Assembly: GCA_028285185.1 (NCBI GenBank)
Contig: JANQQD010000320.1
Location: 1-64,000, forward strand
Direction: 5' to 3'
Length of the DNA: 64,000 nt
From: Anaerolineae bacterium
Lineage (GTDB): Bacteria; Pseudomonadota; Alphaproteobacteria; DSM-16000; Inquilinaceae
The notes under the pieces were generated by a model. The model had not been told where the DNA came from. It saw nothing but the letters and a program-made list of their open reading frames with translations, and did no database searches. The first letter of the stretch is position 1; each line of letters begins with the position of its first letter. Of this stretch, positions 54,138 through 62,385 are shown piece after piece. Position numbers and translations under genes: made by a program.

Positions 54138-54994
54138 TCAACTGAAGACGGCAGCCAGTGTCTTGGCGTCATCGCCCTCTTTGGCGCGCCGCAATTCTTC
54201 ATAGCATACGAACACAACGACGGCCCCGAACGACCGCCTGAATGCGTCGGCTGCAAAGAAGATCACCTCAGCGACTGTCAGTATCCCGTCGACCTCAATC
54301 GTATAAGCCAGAATCACGCTAACGGACTGGGCGAGAAGTATGTAGAGAAAATAAATAATGGCAAAATAGCCATTACTAAAAAAATTTTGACCGTAGAACC
54401 CTTTGTCAGAAATGCGCTCCGCCCCAAGCTGCGGAATATTCCCCTCCGCTCGACGACGATAAGCGGAACGGCAAACAGATACCGCAAAGCGACCGCGAGC
54501 GCGGCGATGAGGCCGCCGAACATCACGGCGTTCGCGAGGACCTCAATGTGCCGGAGCAGGAGCAGACCAGGATAGACGACCAACAGGAAGGCCATCAGCG
54601 ACGCAAGCACCGCCACGATGGACACGACAACCACCGGGACGGCATTCGGCAGCACGCCGCCGAGGCAATCGCCGATCCGCGCCGGCCGGTGCTGCCGTTC
54701 CAGAGAGAGACCGAGCGTGACTGCCACAATCAACAAGGATTGCAGAATTACCGACAAGACGAAGTATTGGACAGACAACCAACCCATACTGAAACCTTGG
54801 CGGTGTCCAAGCATTAGATCGAGCCCACCGCCTCCGCTCACCCAGTCGAGCAGCAACAGAGGCGACAACAAGATGACGCCCAGAGCTCCAAACCGCCGAA
54901 AACTCCTGAAGTAGACCGACACGCTGTTGCCGAAGACGGTGCGGATGGCAAACGGAAACATGACGCCGGATGGTTGGAGACCTGGAGGGGCCAT
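54138..54994 (-). pseudogene. Array membrane protein 2, frameshifted
   Basis: A relative of its neighbours: FGNSVSVYFRSFRRFGALGVILLSPLLLLDW, IGDCLGGVLPNAVPVV, VERRGIFRSLGRSAFLTKGSTVKIFL. The main frame runs from 54994 and dies at 54314. After an A7 run (54378-54384, plus strand) the family sequence continues in another frame: IIYFLYILLAQSV, ILTVAEVIFFAADAFRRSFG and CYEELRRAKEGDDAKTLAAVFS, ending at 54138 like the neighbours. One extra base in the run would restore a single gene of about 286 residues. Could be a sequencing error, a slippage-switchable gene or a true pseudogene. Confidence 0.7.
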
Positions 54995-55069
54995 CAGAAA
55001 CGCCTCGCCACACGCGGTATCAGGTGCGCCGGATCATGAAGATGGGCAGCGGGTTCGACCTCACCGCCG

Positions 55070-56059
55070 TCAGTCGAAGACGGCCGCTGTCCTGCGCGCG
55101 TCGACACCCTCTTCGGCGCGAAGGAGCTCGCAATACGCAACGCATGCGAAGACAGACGCCAGAACCTGTGCCAGCATCTCAATCGCATAGATCGATACTA
55201 AGGCAGCACCGGTGTCCTCAAGCGAACCGTAATAGGTCACTGCCCCTACTGCCCCGACCGTAGATTCAATGATGAGCAGCAGAACAATATAGAAAACGAA
55301 ATAAATAATCGTGATTACGAAAAACTTGCCTCTGCAACCTCTCGTTATTTCCACACTGCGTGACAGCGCCTCGAATACGCTCTTACCTTCAATAATTACT
55401 GCAGGTAGCGCGACAAAGTACCGAATGACGAAGACAAAAAAGATGACGACGGCGGTGATCCAGAAGATTACTGCCAACAAAGCGGCCCCTGCGCTGCCTC
55501 TCGCATCAGCAAGAGCGTCTGCGGCCATGAAGAATAGCGATGGCACCAACCACGCAACAAACATCACCCAGAAGTAGGTCCCGATGACCGGGAGGAGACG
55601 CGACATCCCTCGGCCGAGGGACTCGCCGACTCGCGCTTCGCGTTGACGAAGTGCCTGAAACGCTCCGAAGGTGACAGCCGCAGCTAGAAGATTGATCAGG
55701 ATGATGTATCCAACGAAGTAGACAATGACCAAGCCCGCATCGATCTCGGAGAGACGGGAAGCATCCCACCATAGATCGATCAGCAAACCGCGAGCCCCCT
55801 TCTCGACAGCCGTCCATTCGACCAGCAGAAGGGGTGCCGCCAATAGGACCGTAAGCGAGGCAAAGCAGAAGAAGTTCCTGAAACTCACAGAGAGTCCGCG
55901 GCCAATGACGTCCACGACCCGGAACGACGCCGATTGGTGCCGCGGCTCAAGCCGCATAGGCTCCACCCCACCGCCCCCCGGCGGGCCACAATACGGACAT
56001 CGCGGCAGTCCGCGACCCGATCCGCCGCCGCAATGCGGACACCAACCGCTGGCCTGCAT
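55070..56059 (-). CDS. Array membrane protein 3 with N-terminal zinc ribbon
   Basis: A 329-residue protein. Residues 7-25 form a zinc ribbon (CPHCGGGSGRGLPRCPYCG). About six membrane spans follow, with FGAFQALRQREARVGESLGRGMSRLLPVIG, ALSRSVEITRGCRGKFFVITIIYFVFYIVLLLI and the end CELLRAEEGVDARRTAAVFD. It is the only intact-looking member and probably shows the ancestral form. Codon use is more AT-rich than neighbours, as for the whole array. First gene of the array on this strand. Function unknown. Confidence 0.7.
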   Translation of the reverse strand: MQASGWCPHCGGGSGRGLPRCPYCGPPGGGGVEPMRLEPRHQSASFRVVDVIGRGLSVSFRNFFCFASLTVLLAAPLLLVEWTAVEKGARGLLIDLWWDASRLSEIDAGLVIVYFVGYIILINLLAAAVTFGAFQALRQREARVGESLGRGMSRLLPVIGTYFWVMFVAWLVPSLFFMAADALADARGSAGAALLAVIFWITAVVIFFVFVIRYFVALPAVIIEGKSVFEALSRSVEITRGCRGKFFVITIIYFVFYIVLLLIIESTVGAVGAVTYYGSLEDTGAALVSIYAIEMLAQVLASVFACVAYCELLRAEEGVDARRTAAVFD

Positions 56060-56175
56060 TCCCGCTTCCCCATGGTTCCCGGCCTAGGCGTTGCAACATA
56101 GCAGGAACAGCCGGACGATGTAGGCGGAAAGCCGACGCCCTCCAATTACGAGAAGCTTGGGCCCGGTGCGCCGCT

Positions 56176-56751
56176 TCAAGGCGCGAAGTTGCGCACGAGA
56201 TAGCCGAGAATGGCAGCCCGATCCTCGGGCGTCTGCTCCGGCATGCCCTGTTCGGCCACCATCCAATCCATAAGATGGTCCCATCGCTGCGGCGTCAGCC
56301 GTTGCTGGGTGACCAGTTGCAGCGAATGGCACGCACCGCACAGGTAGAAGGTGATCTCGACACCATCATCGATCGGCAAGCCGCCATAGTCCTCGCTGCT
56401 AGCCGTCAATGTCGGCTGGCTGGCAACCGGCGCCTGGCTCTGCAGGCCGGCCATGGGGTTGACCACGCCCGCCTGTGTTGCCATCGGGTCATAGGCGGCC
56501 ACTGCCTGTCGCTGGGCAGCGAGAGCCGCCTCGCGCTGTTCTTCTTCCAGGCGACGCGCTTCGGTCAGACGCTCTTCTTCCGCACGCCGCGCCTGTTCTT
56601 CCGCTTCAGCGCGTGCTGCCCGCGCTGCGGACTGCCGGTCCGCCAGGTCAATCCGCCATCGCGCGCCGGATTCCCCAACGATCACGCCACCAGCCACGCC
56701 GACAAAGACGCTAAGCACGAGGGCCAGCGCAATGCTCTTCGCCATTTCCAT
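56176..56751 (-). CDS. Membrane-anchored monohaem cytochrome c (SorB-like)
   Basis: A 191-residue protein. An N-terminal span (ALALVLSVFVGVAGGVIVG) is not cleaved in an obvious way and probably anchors it. Residues 32-85 are a charged coiled-coil-like stretch rich in Glu, Arg and Ala. The haem site CGACH (Cys138, Cys141, His142) sits in YLCGACHSLQLVTQQRLTPQRWDHLMDWM; Met163 or Met170 may be the distal ligand. It lies after the sulfite oxidase gene, so it likely takes its electrons in the periplasm. Typical SorB proteins are soluble; the coiled coil is unusual. Confidence 0.75.
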   Translation of the reverse strand: MEMAKSIALALVLSVFVGVAGGVIVGESGARWRIDLADRQSAARAARAEAEEQARRAEEERLTEARRLEEEQREAALAAQRQAVAAYDPMATQAGVVNPMAGLQSQAPVASQPTLTASSEDYGGLPIDDGVEITFYLCGACHSLQLVTQQRLTPQRWDHLMDWMVAEQGMPEQTPEDRAAILGYLVRNFAP

Positions 56752-56772
56752 GATGCAGCGGTCCCATTCAGG

Positions 56773-56804
56773 GGCGCCGCCGGCCCATGCGGGCCGGCGG
56801 CGCC
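56773..56804 (-). repeat. Perfect 14-bp hairpin between sorA-like and sorB-like genes
   Basis: GGCGCCGCCGGCCC at 56773-56786 pairs perfectly with GGGCCGGCGGCGCC at 56791-56804 around ATGC. Located in the 63-base gap. It may attenuate downstream expression or protect the upstream mRNA; no T-run. Confidence 0.6.
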
Positions 56805-56814
56805 GTGCCCGGCC

Positions 56815-58131
56815 TCAGGTGGCAAACAGGGCAATGCGGTGGAACATGTTGTTGACGTAGCCCTTCGGGTTCCAGCCGGGCGTGGTCGGCGGCTGGGCCG
56901 CGCCATTGGCGTCGATCGCCTTGGCCCAGATTTCGTAGTATCCGCCGATCGGCAACTCCACGCTCGCCGTCCAACGGCGCCAGGCATACGGGTTCGGCTC
57001 CGGCGCAAGCTCCGCTGCGGCCCAGGTCTGGCCGAAATCGACGGACACCTCCATGGCCGCCACCGGTGTGTCGCCGCTCCACGCGTGCCCGCGCACGTCG
57101 ACGCTGCCCACGGAAACCTCCGCACCGCTCTCGGGCGCGGTAATCAGCGACTTCACCGGCATGCTCTCGATGATCACCATGTCGGAATCCGGCACTTCCG
57201 TGCCCGGCGCGACGGGATACGCCGGAACGCGATATGAGGCGCCGGTCATCTTGGCCCCGTCATGCACCACGTCACGGACCTGGATGCGTCGCAGCCATTT
57301 CTGCGAGCACGACCCCGGCCAACCCGGGACCACCAGCCGGCATGGGAACCCGTGCAGCGCCGGCAGCGGCTCGCCATTCATCCGCACGGCAATCAGGTTG
57401 TGCGGCTCCATCGCCTTCTCGATGGGCACGCCGCGAGAGATGGGATCCTTCTCCGGATCGCCGGACAGGTGCGTGTCCATGCCATAATGCGCCGTGTAGA
57501 CGGCCGAAGACCGCACACCCGCTGCCTCAAGAACGTCCTTCAGGCGCACGCCGGTCCATTCGGCGCAAGCGACGGCGCCCGTGGTCCACTGATTGCCGGA
57601 CGCACCGGGATTGTAGAACGCCCGGCCGTTGCCGCCGCATTCGACCACCAGGCGCAGCGTGACGACCTCGAACTGGTTTTCCAGATCCTCCAGGCTCAGT
57701 TCCATGGGGCTGTCGACCTCGCCGTCGACCGTCAGCGTCCAGCCCGACGGATTGCCGGCCAGTGCCATATCCGGCACCAGGCCGTTGTTGCGCACGAAAT
57801 GCCGCGCCGCAGGCGTCACGTCGTCGTCCAGCAGATGCGCCGGTGTTTCCATGTTGATTGGCCGGTCGCTCAGAACGACCAGACCATCCTTCTCGGCAAT
57901 CAGCGCCCCTTCATCCATCTGCGCAAAGGCGACCGGGATCAGCCCCGCCGGCATGTTGCGGTGAAAGGGGATGCTGGCACCGATCAGGGAGCCCATGGCC
58001 GCCAGCCCGGCGCCTCTCAAGAACCCGCGGCGATCGGCATGCGCCTTGCGACCGAAGACGATCCGGTCTGCGGTCTGCGGATCCTCTGCATAAAGCTCAT
58101 GCAATCCGCGCTCGCCCTTCATATGCGTCAT
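56815..58131 (-). CDS. Molybdopterin sulfite oxidase/dehydrogenase (SorA/SoxC-like)
   Basis: Oxidises sulfite to sulfate in the periplasm. The 438-residue protein has a Tat signal (DRRGFLRGAGLAAMG, near residue 30-45), then the Mo-cofactor domain with VVECGGNGRAFYNP (the cysteine ligand), GAVACAEWTGVRLKDVL and GFPCRLVVPGWPGS, and the C-terminal dimerisation domain (WSGDTPVAAMEVSVDFGQTW). It precedes a monohaem cytochrome, as SorA-SorB do; SoxC is a close alternative, but no other sox gene is seen. ATG at 58131 follows GGAGGAGG. Confidence 0.9.
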   Translation of the reverse strand: MTHMKGERGLHELYAEDPQTADRIVFGRKAHADRRGFLRGAGLAAMGSLIGASIPFHRNMPAGLIPVAFAQMDEGALIAEKDGLVVLSDRPINMETPAHLLDDDVTPAARHFVRNNGLVPDMALAGNPSGWTLTVDGEVDSPMELSLEDLENQFEVVTLRLVVECGGNGRAFYNPGASGNQWTTGAVACAEWTGVRLKDVLEAAGVRSSAVYTAHYGMDTHLSGDPEKDPISRGVPIEKAMEPHNLIAVRMNGEPLPALHGFPCRLVVPGWPGSCSQKWLRRIQVRDVVHDGAKMTGASYRVPAYPVAPGTEVPDSDMVIIESMPVKSLITAPESGAEVSVGSVDVRGHAWSGDTPVAAMEVSVDFGQTWAAAELAPEPNPYAWRRWTASVELPIGGYYEIWAKAIDANGAAQPPTTPGWNPKGYVNNMFHRIALFAT

Positions 58132-58668
58132 GGTGCCTCCTCCCATTGGTCTTCGTTGCAGCCTTGTCGGTGCAACGCCACAGTCGCCATGGTAGTCGCG
58201 AATGCCCTTAGATCCCAAACCAACTGTGCCTGCGGCGGCACGCCGCTGTCGCCATTGACCATGAAGGACCAGTCCGCCACCTGACCGACGACCTCAGACC
58301 TAACATCAGAAAAGGATGGCAAAGCGTTTTAAAATAATAGATTTTTCGAAACTCTGGCGCTATGATATGAGACAGCTCATGCGGAGTGAGGCGCTTCCTC
58401 AATGCCACCAGGGTTACGCGACGGCCCAGACGCCGTCGGACGTAACCGATATGCGCAATTCCAGATCCGACAACTATACAACTGCCACCTGTACATCATG
58501 CGCAAGCACGCGCCTTGCGTCCGGATCAGTATCGGGTACTGAAGATCATTGGAAGGGCCGTCGATACCTCGCCAAACTCTTGGAAAGTTCGTCGGTCATG
58601 CCGCATGATGCGGGGCCGTCCGGCACGATCTAGGGGACTCCAACACAAATCAAGAATGGGGGACGGGT
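58132..58668. other. Intergenic region upstream of the radical SAM gene
   Basis: 537 bases, less GC-rich near 58310-58370 (AAAATAATAGATTTTTCG). No convincing gene: a 105-codon frame at 58316-58633 has no recognisable features. It holds a nested hairpin: GGTTACG at 58412-58418 with CGTAACC at 58441-58447 outside GACGGC/GCCGTC (58420-58425, 58432-58437). No cobalamin riboswitch consensus was recognised. Confidence 0.5.
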
Positions 58669-60087
58669 ATGCTTGAAGACCTGACGCGCCGCTCTGCGGC
58701 TGACGACACGGCTGGCCATGCCACCGACGTCCAGGGCCCGCCAGTCCGCATGCCTCGCAGCGGTTTCAGAAACCGGCTCTTGATCATCCAGCCGACATAC
58801 CGGCTCTCGCCCGAGGGACCGCTGTACAAGACCAAGCGCCGGTCGCTGGTGGGGCTGACACTGCCGTATCTAGCGGCGCTGACGCCGGCGGACTGGGACG
58901 TTACCCTGCTGGACGAACAGGTCCAGGACATCGACTTCGACGCCGCCGTCGATCTGGTCGCCATCACGACGTGGACCATCAATTCGCTGCGCGCCTATGA
59001 GATCTCGGCGCGTTTCCGCGATCGGGGCATCCCGGTCATCATGGGCGGCCCGCATACCTATTTTCATTCCGATGAAGCGGGCGCGCATTGCGACGCCGTG
59101 GGGATCGGCGAGGCCGAGCATATCTGGGTGCGGATGCTGGAAGATGCCGCGGCGGGCCGGCTGCAGACCATCTATCGTGCGAACGAGCTGCATGACCTGG
59201 TCGGCCTGCCCATGCCCCGCTACGACCTGTCGAAACTGGGCGGCCTGCGGAGCCTGCGCACCTATGCCGTCCAGAACTCCCGCGGCTGTCCGTTCAAGTG
59301 CGAGTTCTGCTCCGAACGCTTCTATGTCGGCACGCGCTATCGCTACCGCCCGGCCGAAGAAGTGGTTGAGGAGATCAAGGCCACCGGTGCCAAGAGCATC
59401 TTCTTCGCCGACAGCATGTTCGCCGGCAAGAAGCAGATGGCCATGGAGCTGATGGAGGCGCTGATCCCGCTGAAGATCCGCTGGTCGACCCTGTGGACCA
59501 CCTATCTCTGCATCGATGACGAGTTCATGGACCTGGCGGCCCGCAGCGGCCTGTTGCACGTCAACATGGGCATGGAGAGCGTCGACCAGGAAACCCTGGG
59601 CAACATGAACAAGAACTTCAACAAGGTGGAGAATTACGACGCGATCCTGGGCGGACTGCGCCGGCGCGGCATCAGCTATTCGTTGAATTTCGTCTTCGGC
59701 TTCGAGGGCGAGAAGCCGACGGTGTTCGAGAACACGCTACGCTTCCTGAACCATCAGAAGGTGCCTGTGGCCTATTTCTATATCCTCGGCCCCCACAAGG
59801 GCACGCCGCTCTATGACCGGATGCGGGCGGAAGGCAAGGTGATTGACGCCATGGAGATGGTGCGCGGACCCGGTATCCACTGCAGCATCACCCCGCCCTA
59901 TTGCACGCCGGAGGAGATGGAAGCCCGGGTACGCAAGATGTATCGGGATTTCTACAATCTGCCGTCGATGCTCAAGCGATTGCCCCTGCCGGTGACCAAG
60001 GCCAACATCGCGTCTTGGGTGCTGAACGTGTCCCAGCGCCGCATGGCCCAGGCGGCCAACGAGTCGAAGCAGTTCGACTGGCTATAG
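58669..60087 (+). CDS. B12-binding-domain radical SAM protein
   Basis: A 472-residue protein. N-terminal cobalamin-binding-type Rossmann region (residues 35-150; LLIIQPTYRLSPEGP, VIMGGPHTYF, AVGIGEAEHIW). The radical SAM core follows: Cys207-x3-Cys211-x2-Cys214 in RGCPFKCEFCSE holds the 4Fe-4S cluster; MGMESVDQETLGNMNKNF near 300 and FVFGFEGEKPT match the SAM-binding strands. C-terminal domain ends in a helical region. Such enzymes methylate or rearrange unreactive carbons (hopanoid, bacteriochlorophyll, antibiotic pathways). It stands alone, so the product is unknown. Strong ribosome site GGGGGACGGGT. Confidence 0.88.
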   Translation: MLEDLTRRSAADDTAGHATDVQGPPVRMPRSGFRNRLLIIQPTYRLSPEGPLYKTKRRSLVGLTLPYLAALTPADWDVTLLDEQVQDIDFDAAVDLVAITTWTINSLRAYEISARFRDRGIPVIMGGPHTYFHSDEAGAHCDAVGIGEAEHIWVRMLEDAAAGRLQTIYRANELHDLVGLPMPRYDLSKLGGLRSLRTYAVQNSRGCPFKCEFCSERFYVGTRYRYRPAEEVVEEIKATGAKSIFFADSMFAGKKQMAMELMEALIPLKIRWSTLWTTYLCIDDEFMDLAARSGLLHVNMGMESVDQETLGNMNKNFNKVENYDAILGGLRRRGISYSLNFVFGFEGEKPTVFENTLRFLNHQKVPVAYFYILGPHKGTPLYDRMRAEGKVIDAMEMVRGPGIHCSITPPYCTPEEMEARVRKMYRDFYNLPSMLKRLPLPVTKANIASWVLNVSQRRMAQAANESKQFDWL

Positions 60088-60108
60088 TGAGCCGGCCATG
60101 AACTTTGC

Positions 60109-60189
60109 AGGTCGGCGTAGAGGCGAAGCCGAAACCCGGCGTCGCCTCCGTGGCACGTTGGATCTCGGCTTTCGCCTCGATGCCGACCT
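60109..60189. repeat. Long imperfect inverted repeat between convergent genes
   Basis: Left arm 60109-60132 and right arm 60165-60189 are about 24 bases each and pair with a few mismatches and one bulge; the loop is 32 bases. It lies between the radical SAM and gamma-carbonic anhydrase genes, which end toward it. It may be a shared terminator or a small palindromic repeat element. Confidence 0.5.
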
Positions 60190-60201
60190 ACGACCCTATG
60201 G

Positions 60202-60738
60202 TCAGCCTGCGAGGCCGATTCCCGCCTCAAGGTAATCGGCAGCCAAGCTGACGTAACGGCCGACGGTGTCGGTCAGCCCGGCCCGCTCCGCCTCCGACAG
60301 GTCGCGCATCTTCTTTGCCGGGTTGCCAGCCCAGAGCTCGCCCGCCGGCACGCGCTTGCCGGGCGTCACCAGCGCGCCGCCTGCAACCATGGCGCCGCTT
60401 TCCACCACCGCGCCGTCCATCACACAGGCCTTCATGCCGATGAAGCATCCGGCCTCCAGGGTACAGGCGTGTATCAAGGCCAAATGGCCGATCGTCACAT
60501 CGTCGCCGATATAGGTGCCAAAGCGCCCACCGGTGACGTGCACAACGCTGCCGTCCTGCAAGTTCACGCGGGCGCCGATGCGGATCTCGTGCACGTCGCC
60601 GCGCACGGTGCAGCCGAACCAGATATTGGTCTGTTCGCCGATTTCGGTATCGCCGATCACGGTCGCCGTCGGTGCGATGAAGACGCGCGGTCCGATTTTC
60701 GGCAGCACACCGCGATAGGGCAGAAGGGTGCCGGGCAT
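60202..60738 (-). CDS. Gamma-carbonic anhydrase-like hexapeptide protein
   Basis: A 178-residue left-handed beta-helix protein. Hexapeptide turns fill residues 20-140; zinc-binding histidines occur in VVHVTGG and TIGHLALIHAC near 66-92, with Arg in CTVRGDVHEIRIG near 44-55. Close to PaaY/YrdA/CaiE-type gamma-CA proteins, which hydrate CO2 weakly or hydrolyse thioesters; activity unproven. It precedes argC upstream by 28 bases on the same strand. Confidence 0.85.
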   Translation of the reverse strand: MPGTLLPYRGVLPKIGPRVFIAPTATVIGDTEIGEQTNIWFGCTVRGDVHEIRIGARVNLQDGSVVHVTGGRFGTYIGDDVTIGHLALIHACTLEAGCFIGMKACVMDGAVVESGAMVAGGALVTPGKRVPAGELWAGNPAKKMRDLSEAERAGLTDTVGRYVSLAADYLEAGIGLAG

Positions 60739-60766
60739 CGGTCGATCCCCCTTGGCTACGGTCAGG

Positions 60767-61810
60767 TCACGGATAGAGCGCCACCTGCTGAAGCCCCGTG
60801 GTCTCGGGCAGGCCGCACATCAGGTTCATGTTCTGGATCGCCTGGCCCGACGAACCCTTGACCAGATTGTCGATGACGGAGATGACCACTGCCTCTCCGG
60901 CACGCCGGTCCGGAAACACGCCGATCAGGCAGCGATTGCTGCCGCGCACATGGCTAGTCGCCGGCGACACGCCGGCCGGCACCACATCGACGAACGGCTC
61001 GTCGCCGTACTGCCGCGCCAGAGCGGCCCACAGGTCGTCCGCCGTCGCTCCCGGCGCCTGGCGGACATGCGAGGTGACCAGCTCCCCCCGGCTCATGGGC
61101 AGGAGATGCGGCGTGAAGCTGATCGCAACGGGTTCTCCCGCCACGCCGGTCAACTCCTGCTCAATCTCTGGCATGTGGCGGTGGCGGCCGATGCCATAAG
61201 CATGTGTGCCCTCGCCCACCTCACAGAACAGGTTGGCTTCCTTCAGGCCCCTGCCCGCGCCGCTGACACCGGAGAGCGCCGTGATCGTGATCGCCTGCGG
61301 ATCCACCAAGCGGTCGCGGACGATCGGGATCAGCGCCAGCAGCACGGCCGTGGGATAGCAGCCGGGGCATGCGACCAGCCGTGTCTGGCGAATGCGATCC
61401 CGCGCAAACTCCGGCAGGCCATAAACGGCGTCATCCTGCAGGTCGAGCGCGCGGTGCTCATGCCCATACCACTCGGCATAAACCGCCGGATCGCGCAGCC
61501 GGAAATCGGCCGACAGGTCGACCACCTTCAAGTGATCCGGCAGCCGCGCCACAATCTCTTGCGTCGTTCCATGCGGCAGGCCGCAGAGCACCACATCCAC
61601 CTGCGACCAGTCGGCATCGTCGACGGTCGTCAGCGCCGGCAATCCGAAGCCAGCAAGGTGCGGAAACACTGCATCGATGGGCTTGCCGGCGTGCCGATCG
61701 GCCGTCAGCACGGTCAGGCGGCAATCGGGATGGCGCAGCAGCAGGCGGACCGCATCAGCCCCCGTATAGCCGCTTGCTCCCAATACACCGACTCTCAGTC
61801 CCGCCGTCAT
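60767..61810 (-). CDS. argC: N-acetyl-gamma-glutamyl-phosphate reductase
   Basis: Reduces N-acetylglutamyl phosphate to the semialdehyde in arginine synthesis. The 347-residue protein has LGASGYTGADAVRLLL near residues 10-25, LPHGTTQEIV near 78-87, catalytic Cys151 in ACPGCYPTAVLL, and GVSGAGRGLKEANLF with HRHMPEIEQEL near 180-215, the usual ArgC signature. ATG at 61810 follows AGGGATC; the frame extended to 61900 lacks similarity. Transcribed leftward with the gamma-CA gene. Confidence 0.95.
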   Translation of the reverse strand: MTAGLRVGVLGASGYTGADAVRLLLRHPDCRLTVLTADRHAGKPIDAVFPHLAGFGLPALTTVDDADWSQVDVVLCGLPHGTTQEIVARLPDHLKVVDLSADFRLRDPAVYAEWYGHEHRALDLQDDAVYGLPEFARDRIRQTRLVACPGCYPTAVLLALIPIVRDRLVDPQAITITALSGVSGAGRGLKEANLFCEVGEGTHAYGIGRHRHMPEIEQELTGVAGEPVAISFTPHLLPMSRGELVTSHVRQAPGATADDLWAALARQYGDEPFVDVVPAGVSPATSHVRGSNRCLIGVFPDRRAGEAVVISVIDNLVKGSSGQAIQNMNLMCGLPETTGLQQVALYP

Positions 61811-61981
61811 GATCCCTATCCGCACGCTCAGAGTTTGACTCTCCACCCACGGCAATAGAGGAACCGCCGATCCGGCGCAATCGCAACCGAATTCATGCAA
61901 TCGTCACCGACGCATGCGCGATCGCGGCAGGGGATGGGTGGTATCTTCCCGACGTACCGGTGCCGACACGGGAGAGCAGAC

Positions 61982-62269
61982 ATGCATACGGTCAGTGTGT
62001 TGGCCAGTTGGATCGGGCGCCGCTCTTTGCTTGCGCTTGCCGCCGCGCCGCTGGCCATGCTCGCGACAAGGTCCAGGGCGGACGACGATGGCATCGCAGG
62101 CATCCGCTATGTGTGCACGACGCCCGATTGCGCGCCCTACATCTACGATCCCGCCATCGGCAACCCGTCGCAGGGCATCCCGCCCGGCACGCCCTTCGAG
62201 GCGCTGCCTGACACATGGCGCTGCCCCAGCTGCGGCTCTGCCCACGACGCCTTCATCCGGATCGGCTGA
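61982..62269 (+). CDS. Exported rubredoxin-like protein with Cx4C
   Basis: A 95-residue protein. Twin-arginine-like signal ([15 protein letters not shown], residues 12-26). The rubredoxin fold (residues 42-93): [45 protein letters not shown]. Cys45 and Cys50 are four apart instead of two, while Cys81 and Cys84 keep the normal spacing. It thus resembles the rare Cx4C rubredoxins. Export is unusual for rubredoxins, which are mostly cytosolic. ATG at 61982 follows GGGAGAG. It precedes phoD by 116 bases. Confidence 0.82.
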   Translation: MHTVSVLASWIGRRSLLALAAAPLAMLATRSRADDDGIAGIRYVCTTPDCAPYIYDPAIGNPSQGIPPGTPFEALPDTWRCPSCGSAHDAFIRIG

Positions 62270-62385
62270 AGCTGGGCCATCGTTCACCCAAGCGCCACGA
62301 CAGTGTCATGGCCGCGCAATGGCGCACGTATACCAAGTCCGCCTCCACTCATAATCGATGCCAATACTCGGGAGAGGTTAGGACA

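Noticed and set aside
58316-58633. A 105-codon frame before the radical SAM gene
   Set aside because: No recognisable domain, weak start, and it covers a hairpin; likely non-coding leader.
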